From: Chloroflexota bacterium | GTDB taxonomy: Bacteria; Chloroflexota; Dehalococcoidia; Lucifugimonadales; JACPCL1 | Assembly: GCA_016210375.1 (NCBI GenBank) | Contig: JACQUH010000209.1 | Coordinates: forward strand, 1 to 13,509 | DNA length: 13,509 nt | Reading direction: 5' to 3' | In this document: positions 1 to 4,929 of the stretch, piece after piece | How positions within the stretch are numbered: position 1 is the stretch's first letter | Layout of the letters: each line of letters opens with the position of its first letter | Translations under genes and position numbers: made by a program | Notes under the pieces: generated by a model | What the model saw: the letters and a program-made list of their open reading frames with translations, nothing else | What the model was told of the DNA's origin: nothing | Database searches by the model: none

Positions 1-55
1 GCATCATGCCGCCCTCCTTTATGGGGCGGTCCTCAAAAGGGTGTTGAGATAGTTA

Positions 56-290
56 CCTCTCCCCCTCTGGTCCCCCTCTCCTGCAGGAGAGGGGGAATTT
101 GAATCTGGGGACACCCCAGACCTCAGCAGGAAACCCAAGGTTTCCTGCACCTTCCTGACCTTTGGTGCAAAGCCCCGCAGCGGAGAGAGGATGGGATTCT
201 CACGTTTGCTAGTTCCCCTTTTCCCCTGGGGGCAGAGCTTGTCCTTGAGTCCTTCTTTGGAAGGACGAAGGAGGGACCAAGGGGGTTAGG
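56..290 (+). repeat. GC-rich intergenic hairpin repeat, copy C (degenerate, long form)
   Basis: The left end, CCTCTCCCCCTCTGG, differs by one base from the left end of the copy at 4638. The right end (277-290) finishes with GGGGGTTAGG, as the copies ending at 4785 and 10088 do. Inside are a perfect palindrome at 72-95 (CCCCCTCTCC, TGCA, then its complement), a CTGGGG/CCCCAG stem near 105-119, and a hairpin at about 127-149 (GCAGGAAACC/GGTTTCCTGC). The central GATGCGGC hairpin of the other two copies is absent, so this copy is rearranged or a relative. It lies downstream of prmA, outside coding sequence. It is non-coding; the family is not named here. Confidence 0.6.
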
Positions 291-413
291 TCGGACCTCA
301 CCCCTGACCAGTCCCCCGCAGGGAGAGAGGAACTGCAACCCGGCCGTTCTCTGCTAGGTTATTTCGTTCATGACCATCAGGTGGCGCTGCTGAAGAGTCA
401 TAGAGATAAACCC
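291..413. other. Intergenic DNA downstream of prmA
   Basis: This short stretch lies between the repeat and the prmA stop codon. Positions 296-335 (a CCTCACCCCTGACC-like start followed by CCCCCGCAGGG) resemble a decayed left end of the same hairpin repeat. No intrinsic terminator with a T-run is visible for the leftward hrcA-dnaJ-prmA transcript, so termination may be Rho-dependent or lie beyond the window. No gene is recognised. Confidence 0.35.
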
Positions 414-1337
414 TTATGCCTGGTGCGTGGCCGTCAGCAGCAGCCAGTCGCCATCCTGGCGGCGCGAGGTAATGGTAAGGTAGCGCTGGATGGCGTCTTC
501 CGCTTCGGCCTGGCGCTGGGCGATGATGCCTGAGGCGATGAGCGTGCCGTCCTGGGCCATCGTCTGGGCTAGCTCCCCAGCCAGGGCAGCGATGGCCCCG
601 GCGGTGATGTTGGCGACCACGATGTCAAAGGCTGCCGCGGGAGCCTCTGGGTGAGGGAGAGATCCCGGGTACACCCGTACCTTCCCGGCGACGCCGTTGC
701 GCGTGACATTCTCCCGGGCCGCCTGCACCGCGGTCCCGTCTATGTCCAATCCCACGACGTGGGCAGCGCCCAGCCGGGCAGCGGTAATGGCCAGGATGCC
801 AGAGCCGGTGCCCACGTCCAGGGCGCGGCTGCCAGGCTGTACCCTGCGGTCCAATTCCTCCAGGCACATGCGGGTGGTGGGATGGTGGCCGGTGCCGAAG
901 GCCATGCCCGGGTCCAACTCCACAACGGCATCCCCTGGCTTCGGCGCGTAGTCGTGCCAGGTGGGTTTGAGGACGATGCGTCGCCCCACGCGTAGCACCG
1001 TGAAGTGGGCCTTCCAGGCGGTCTCCCACTCCTTCTCCGCCAACACACGCTCCTGGAGGGCGCCGAGAGGTTGAAGGTGGGACACTAGACGGACGCCGAC
1101 GTCAATCATGGCCTTACGGCTGCGCAGGGTGTCGTCTAGCCTGAGATAGGCGGTGATGGTGATGCGGGAGGGGGGATCTGCCTGGCCCGGGTCGTTATCG
1201 GGGTCCCAGTCACCTTCCGTCTGGACGGCGACGTTGCCATCGCTGTACCGCCGGAAGATCTCCGACAGAGGTTCCACGTACTCGGCGGGGGCCTGAATGC
1301 TGAGCTCTAGCCAGTCCAAGGGTCCAATCTCAGCCAT
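414..1337 (-). CDS. prmA: Ribosomal protein L11 methyltransferase (PrmA)
   Basis: PrmA is a SAM-dependent enzyme that trimethylates ribosomal protein L11 in the cytoplasm. Counting from the start chosen here, the N-terminal L11-binding domain begins LDWLELSIQ. The PrmA-typical stretch LDPGMAFGTGHHPTT precedes the SAM-binding motif I (LDVGTGSGILA, about residues 172-182). The substrate-side motif VVANITAG (about 240) matches the family NI motif. The frame is open to an ATG at 1418 (334 residues), but PrmA proteins normally begin just before the DWLEL motif. I therefore prefer the ATG at 1337 (307 residues); a TTG at 1319 would also fit. None of these starts has a well-spaced Shine-Dalgarno: the GGAGG at 1441-1445 is 22 nt from the 1418 ATG. 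The gene is last in the hrcA-dnaJ-prmA operon. The function is secure; the start is not. Confidence 0.93.
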   Translation of the reverse strand: MAEIGPLDWLELSIQAPAEYVEPLSEIFRRYSDGNVAVQTEGDWDPDNDPGQADPPSRITITAYLRLDDTLRSRKAMIDVGVRLVSHLQPLGALQERVLAEKEWETAWKAHFTVLRVGRRIVLKPTWHDYAPKPGDAVVELDPGMAFGTGHHPTTRMCLEELDRRVQPGSRALDVGTGSGILAITAARLGAAHVVGLDIDGTAVQAARENVTRNGVAGKVRVYPGSLPHPEAPAAAFDIVVANITAGAIAALAGELAQTMAQDGTLIASGIIAQRQAEAEDAIQRYLTITSRRQDGDWLLLTATHQA

Positions 1338-1455
1338 CGCCAGCGGTGGTGCGCGGCGAATTGCCCATAGCTTGGTTGCCGCCCGCGACCAGCGAGCTTG
1401 TTTTCTCTTCCACGCCATGAACCCTGGACGAAGGCTTCCCCCTCCGACCCTTTTC

Positions 1456-2589
1456 TCATGAAGCGCCTGGCCTGGATCGGGAGCGGTCAGCCCGGCGCTT
1501 GCCGGCCTCTTCGGCGCCGTCGCCTTTGCCGAGGCGTTTCGCCAGGGCCTCCAGCAACCTGCGCTCCTCGGCGTCCAGGGAGGTGGGCGTCACGACGTGA
1601 AGCGTCACCAGAAGGTCGCCTCGGCCCCTGCGCTGAAGATAGGGAATGCCTGCCCCCTTGATTCGCAGGACCGTGCCGGACTGGACGCCAGCGGGGATTT
1701 TGAGGGTGGTCTGCTCTTCCAGAGTGGGGACCGGTACGGAGTCCCCCAGGGCAGCCTGGGCAAAGTTTATGGGCAAGTTGTACAGCAGGTCAACGCCGCG
1801 GCGGCTGAATAGCTTGTGCCCCTGGACACGGAGCACCAGGAACAGGTCGCCCGGGGGCCCGCCCAGGGCCCCGGCCTGGCCTTCGCCAGAATGCCGCATC
1901 TGGGCGCCGTCGTCCACGCCCGCGGGGACCGTGATCTTGAGCTTGCGGGCATGACGCTCGTAGCCAGCGCCGCGACACTGGGTGCACGGCTTGGCTATCA
2001 CCCGGCCTTCGCCCTGGCAGGTGGTACAGGGGACTACCTGAACAAAGTGGCCAAAGAGGCTCTGCTGGGTCCGCCGGACCTGGCCGCTGCCCCGGCAGTT
2101 GCCGCAGGCCTGGGGAGTGGTGCCTGGCTCGCCTCGGGTGCCCCGGCAGCGGGCGCAAACCTCGGTGCGGGTTACCTCCACATCTTTTTCGGCCCCTAGC
2201 GCGGCCTCTTCAAAGGTGAGGTCCAGGGCAACCTCTATATCCCTGCCCCGCTGGGGGCCCGGCCTGGCCTGGCGGCCAAAGCCGCCGAAAAAGGCATCAA
2301 AGATGTCCCCAAAGCCGCCCAGGTCTCCAAAGCCCTCAAAGCCCTGGGAGGCTGAACCGTTGCCGTTGACGCCGGCATGACCAAAACGGTCATAGGCAGT
2401 GCGCTTCTCCGGGTTGCTCAGGACCTGGTAGGCCTCGCTGACCTCCTTGAAGCGCTCTTCCGCCTCGGGCGATCTGTTCCGGTCGGGGTGGTACTCCAGG
2501 GCCAGGCGGCGAAAGGCCTTCTTGACCTCCTCCTCCGAGGCATCCCTCGCGATGCCGAGCACCTCGTAGTAGTCTCGCTTGATAGCCAT
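1456..2589 (-). CDS. dnaJ: Chaperone protein DnaJ (Hsp40)
   Basis: DnaJ is the co-chaperone that binds unfolded proteins and stimulates DnaK ATPase. All four classical regions are visible. The J domain spans about residues 4-70 with the HPD motif at 34-36. A Gly/Phe-rich linker follows (about 76-110, FGDLGGFGDIFDAFFGGFG). The zinc-finger domain runs from C145 with four CxxC units: CARC, CGNC, CTTC and CTQC. The C-terminal substrate-binding beta domains end in a basic, disordered tail. The length (377) is normal for type I DnaJ. The first zinc repeat reads CRGTR where CxGxG is usual, a small departure. The ATG lies 3 nt after the hrcA stop, with GGAGG at 2601-2605 inside the end of hrcA, so the two are probably translationally coupled. 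Control by HrcA through the upstream CIRCE is expected. No dnaK or grpE lies nearby. Confidence 0.97.
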   Translation of the reverse strand: MAIKRDYYEVLGIARDASEEEVKKAFRRLALEYHPDRNRSPEAEERFKEVSEAYQVLSNPEKRTAYDRFGHAGVNGNGSASQGFEGFGDLGGFGDIFDAFFGGFGRQARPGPQRGRDIEVALDLTFEEAALGAEKDVEVTRTEVCARCRGTRGEPGTTPQACGNCRGSGQVRRTQQSLFGHFVQVVPCTTCQGEGRVIAKPCTQCRGAGYERHARKLKITVPAGVDDGAQMRHSGEGQAGALGGPPGDLFLVLRVQGHKLFSRRGVDLLYNLPINFAQAALGDSVPVPTLEEQTTLKIPAGVQSGTVLRIKGAGIPYLQRRGRGDLLVTLHVVTPTSLDAEERRLLEALAKRLGKGDGAEEAGKRRADRSRSRPGAS

Positions 2590-2592
2590 GCT

Positions 2593-3606
2593 TCAGACAG
2601 CCTCCACCATCTCTCCCATGACGGAGGCGAAGTAACGGACATTAGATATGGCGGAGATGTACTGGAATCGCGTAGGCCCCAGGACGCCCACGACACCGCT
2701 GGCTCCCGAGGGGGTACCGTAGCGGGCAAAGACGATGGTGAAGGGGCGCAAGAGGTCGTCTTTGTGCTCGGCGCCAATGGTGACTCGAACGACGCCCTGC
2801 TGGGGCATGTTGGTGAAGACAGCCCTGACCAACTGCTGGTACTCCAGAAGCTCGGCCAACCCCCGGGCGCAGCTCCCCTCGGCGAGCTCAGGGTAGGTGA
2901 ACATGTGGCGGAGGCCGTCTATATAGTGGTCGGGGAGGGTATTCTGCTGCTCCTGCTGCATGAAGCCCGCCGCCGCCTGGACAAACTCCTGCTCCACGCC
3001 AGCGAACTCGCCGCTCCTGGATAGTACCTCCTCAGTGGAAAGGCCAGACAGCCTTGTGTTGAGCTTCGTGGATATCTGGGTCAACTGCTCTTGCGTCATC
3101 GGCTCGCGAAGAGGGACGTGTTGCTGTCTCAGGCGGGAGCTCTGGAGGACGATGATGAGCAAAGCCAGAAAGTCGTGAAGTTGAACAATATCCAGGTGCT
3201 TCCAGCGGGCCTCCGGAGAGATGGGTACTGTAGTGATAGCCACGGCGCGGACAAGCTCGGCCAGGACTCGGACGGCGGTGCGGCTGCGGGCCTCTTCGTC
3301 CATGCTGACGCTCATGAAGTTGCGCCGTATGTGGTGCTTGACGCTGCGGGAAGGCTCCAGACCATCGCCCAGGGACTCAACGTAGGCGCGGTAGGCCTTG
3401 TCGGAGGGGACGGCGCCGGCGGACGTGTGGGGCCGCAGGATGTACCCGTCCTCCTCCAGGGCGGCGATCTCATTGCGCGCTGTGGCAGAGCTGATATGCG
3501 TGGGCATCTTGTGGGCCACGCTTTCAGAGGCCACCGGCACGGGGGCATTGATATAGTCGTCCACAATGATGCGGAGGACCTGCTGTTGGCGGGGCGTCAG
3601 AGTCAT
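2593..3606 (-). CDS. hrcA: Heat-inducible transcription repressor HrcA
   Basis: HrcA represses class I heat-shock genes by binding the CIRCE inverted repeat; its activity is kept up by GroEL in species where this was studied. The N-terminal winged helix (about residues 1-80) carries the family signatures TPRQQQVLRIIVDDYI, SATARNEIAALEEDGYI and HTSAGAVPSDKAYR. A GAF-like middle region follows, and the C-terminus has the conserved VGVLGPTRFQYISAISNV stretch. The length of 337 is typical. The ATG at 3606 has AGGGGA at 3612-3617, 5 nt away. The gene is first in an operon with dnaJ and prmA, and a CIRCE element begins 21 nt upstream, so hrcA should repress itself and the genes behind it. Confidence 0.96.
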   Translation of the reverse strand: MTLTPRQQQVLRIIVDDYINAPVPVASESVAHKMPTHISSATARNEIAALEEDGYILRPHTSAGAVPSDKAYRAYVESLGDGLEPSRSVKHHIRRNFMSVSMDEEARSRTAVRVLAELVRAVAITTVPISPEARWKHLDIVQLHDFLALLIIVLQSSRLRQQHVPLREPMTQEQLTQISTKLNTRLSGLSTEEVLSRSGEFAGVEQEFVQAAAGFMQQEQQNTLPDHYIDGLRHMFTYPELAEGSCARGLAELLEYQQLVRAVFTNMPQQGVVRVTIGAEHKDDLLRPFTIVFARYGTPSGASGVVGVLGPTRFQYISAISNVRYFASVMGEMVEAV

Positions 3607-3627
3607 CGCTTTCCCCTACGCTTGAAG

Positions 3628-3654
3628 TTAGCAATCGCCGTGGAGGAGTGCTAA
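3628..3654 (-). promoter_or_regulatory. CIRCE operator (HrcA-binding site)
   Basis: On the minus strand the element reads TTAGCACTC-N9-GATTGCTAA. The known consensus is TTAGCACTC-N9-GAGTGCTAA, so one arm is perfect and the other has one mismatch. It sits between the predicted transcription start and the hrcA start codon, the classical position for HrcA autorepression. Confidence 0.93.
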
Positions 3655-3665
3655 CCCCTACATTG

Positions 3666-3695
3666 AATCTACCAGCGTCTAGGCTGGAGCGTCAA
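3666..3695 (-). promoter_or_regulatory. Sigma70-type promoter of the hrcA-dnaJ-prmA operon
   Basis: On the minus strand there is a -35 box TTGACG (3690-3695), an 18-bp spacer and a -10 box TAGATT (3666-3671). Transcription would start near 3659, just before the CIRCE arm that begins at 3654, so bound HrcA would block the start region. Confidence 0.7.
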
Positions 3696-3886
3696 GGGCC
3701 TATGGTACCGAGATGAGATCGCCTGAGGTTGACGCCACCCCAACGGGCAGCACCGGGTCTGATGGCTCACTGTTCTCGGGACGGTACAGGTCCCCAGTAT
3801 GCGGTACCTGGCACTGTGCCTATTGTAGCACCCTTTACTGGGATGCGCTTCACAGCACCGCCCCTGTTTCCGGCCCCTCTCGGCGA
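3696..3886. other. Intergenic DNA between hrcA and the small surface-protein gene
   Basis: No gene is recognised. Two loose inverted repeats are visible: CCCAGTA (3793-3799) with TACTGGG (3836-3842), and GGCAC-T-GTGCC (3810-3820) inside GGTACCTGGCACTGTGCC. No T-run follows them on the minus strand, so a Rho-independent terminator for the leftward gene ending at 3887 is not evident. Confidence 0.4.
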
Positions 3887-4474
3887 CTACCCTTGGCTCT
3901 TCTTGACGTTGCGCCAGAGCAGCAAGCCGCCAACCACCAGGAGGACGGCCCCTGCTACCACAACGGCGTAGAGCGCCGGCGATGGCGAAGGAGAGTCATG
4001 GCCCGGGGTTGTAGGGGTAGGCTGGACGGTGGGTGGTGGGCTGCCCGGCGTGGGCGATGGCGCTGGCTGGACGGTGGCGGTTGGGATGGCATGGCCGGTG
4101 CGGGCGAAGTGAAGGTCGTAGCCGACCTCCTTGAACGTAGGGCCCCCGGTTGCCAGAAAGACATCCTGCTCCTGGGCGGTCAGGTCTTCCAGGTGGAAGG
4201 TGACGGGCATGAGGTAGTAGGCCTTGGTGGGGGGAGCGACTAGGAGGTTCCGGTAGAGGCCCCTCCGCTCCGTCAAGGTGGAAACCTGGTAGTCGCCCAC
4301 GCGGGCTGTAACCCGTGCGCCTTCCGGCGCAGGCTGGCCGTCCACGTACGCCGTGCCGCCGTACAGCACGGGGTAGACCGGCGGCTCCTGGGCGTGGACG
4401 ACACCCAGAAGGCCGATGGCCGCCAGCGCGGATAGCAGCGCCGATGTTACAGCGGAGCGCAATGGTAGCTGCAT
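3887..4474 (-). CDS. Secreted small surface protein with C-terminal membrane anchor (hypothetical)
   Basis: This protein of about 195 residues has a clear extracytoplasmic design. An N-terminal signal peptide ends near GVVHA. A beta-rich domain (about residues 30-130) contains YGGTAYVDGQPAPEGARVTA, which resembles carboxypeptidase-regulatory-like or transthyretin-like folds seen in surface proteins. A Pro/Thr/Ser linker (about 132-165) follows, then one hydrophobic helix (LYAVVVAGAVLLVVGGLLLW) and a basic tail, WRNVKKSQG. It is probably exported and held in the membrane with its domain outside; the partner is unknown. I use the ATG at 4474; a TTG two codons upstream (4480) is also open. Neither has a good Shine-Dalgarno. 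It is transcribed leftward, alone, between hrcA and the S-layer-like gene. I cannot assign a specific function. Confidence 0.75.
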   Translation of the reverse strand: MQLPLRSAVTSALLSALAAIGLLGVVHAQEPPVYPVLYGGTAYVDGQPAPEGARVTARVGDYQVSTLTERRGLYRNLLVAPPTKAYYLMPVTFHLEDLTAQEQDVFLATGGPTFKEVGYDLHFARTGHAIPTATVQPAPSPTPGSPPPTVQPTPTTPGHDSPSPSPALYAVVVAGAVLLVVGGLLLWRNVKKSQG

Positions 4475-4513
4475 ATGCAAGTCAGGACGTTTGCCACTGG
4501 TCAGTTGTTGCTG

Positions 4514-4519
4514 AGTATA
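4514..4519 (-). promoter_or_regulatory. Possible -10 box for the small surface-protein gene
   Basis: TATACT on the minus strand matches the -10 consensus at five of six bases, 40 nt before the ATG at 4474. No convincing -35 box stands 16-18 bp upstream, so this is only a candidate. Confidence 0.3.
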
Positions 4520-4637
4520 TCATCCAGGAGCCGTTGCCCTCACCCTTTCTCCGCCCGCCGGCAGGGTCTTTCGGTCTCTTGGCTGGATGACCGCACCCTT
4601 ACGGTGATTGGCCAATTACCTTGCCAGTGCGATCCGA

Positions 4638-4785
4638 CCTCTCCCCCTGTGGTCCCCCTCTCCCAACGGGAGAGGGGGACAGTAAAACGATGAATCGGAG
4701 TGATGCGGCTCTGCCGCATCACTCCGATTCAAATCTATGTTCTCCCCCTTCCCGATGCGGGAAGGGGGAGCCAGAGGGGGTTAGG
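4638..4785 (+). repeat. GC-rich intergenic hairpin repeat, copy A
   Basis: This 148-bp element has imperfect terminal inverted repeats: CCTCTCCCCCTGTGG at the left against CCTAACCCCCTCTGG (complement of the right end), 12 of 15 matching. It holds three hairpins: 4654-4678 (11-bp stem, AAC loop), 4691-4731 (perfect 19-bp stem, TCT loop) and 4742-4770 (12-bp CTCCCCCTTCCC stem, GATGC loop). Copy B at 9911-10088 shares the right hairpin, the GGGGGTTAGG end and the core of the central hairpin. It looks like a small non-autonomous mobile repeat. No transposase is encoded and no target-site duplication is evident. Confidence 0.75.
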
Positions 4786-4829
4786 TTATTGGGGCAAAAG
4801 GGTGCGGCACCTGTGACAATGTCCCGCCA

Positions 4830-4861
4830 CCGTAGGGGCGCAGCATGCTGCGCCCCTACGG
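4830..4861. repeat. Perfect 32-bp palindrome
   Basis: The 16-base arm CCGTAGGGGCGCAGCA is followed directly by its exact complement with no spacer. It lies between the hairpin repeat and the terminator at 4876. It does not carry a T-run and is too symmetrical to be chance. Similar GTAGGGGCG-type palindromes occur as dispersed REP-like elements in other genomes (recalled, not checked). Confidence 0.8.
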
Positions 4862-4875
4862 CTCGCCTTTAGCCC

Positions 4876-4915
4876 AAAACAGAGGGGGCCGCCTTGGGCG
4901 GCCCCCTCTGTTTTT
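4876..4915 (-). terminator. Intrinsic terminator after the S-layer-like gene (bidirectional)
   Basis: A 19-bp perfect stem (AAAACAGAGGGGGCCGCC.. arm at 4876-4893, complement at 4897-4914) encloses a 3-nt loop. The A-run on one side gives a T-tail on the minus strand, and TTTTT follows at 4911-4915 on the plus strand, so it can work in both directions. Read leftward it lies 15 nt after the stop codon at 4930. Confidence 0.92.
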
Positions 4916-4929
4916 GCTCTACCGGAGCG

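Noticed and set aside
8..30. The CCGCCC...GGGCGG stem at the window start as a terminator
   Set aside because: The stem is only 6 bp with an 8-9 nt loop, and no T-run follows on either strand.
123..338. A 71-codon minus-strand frame in the first repeat
   Set aside because: It is made of the hairpin repeat itself and has no ribosome-binding site or recognisable sequence.
2377..3654. Plus-strand open frames of 187-215 codons over hrcA and dnaJ
   Set aside because: They are antisense shadows of well-recognised genes, and one runs across the CIRCE and promoter.
4638..4785. The hairpin repeats as a CRISPR array
   Set aside because: The units are single complex hairpin elements far apart, not short direct repeats with regular unique spacers, and no cas gene is present.
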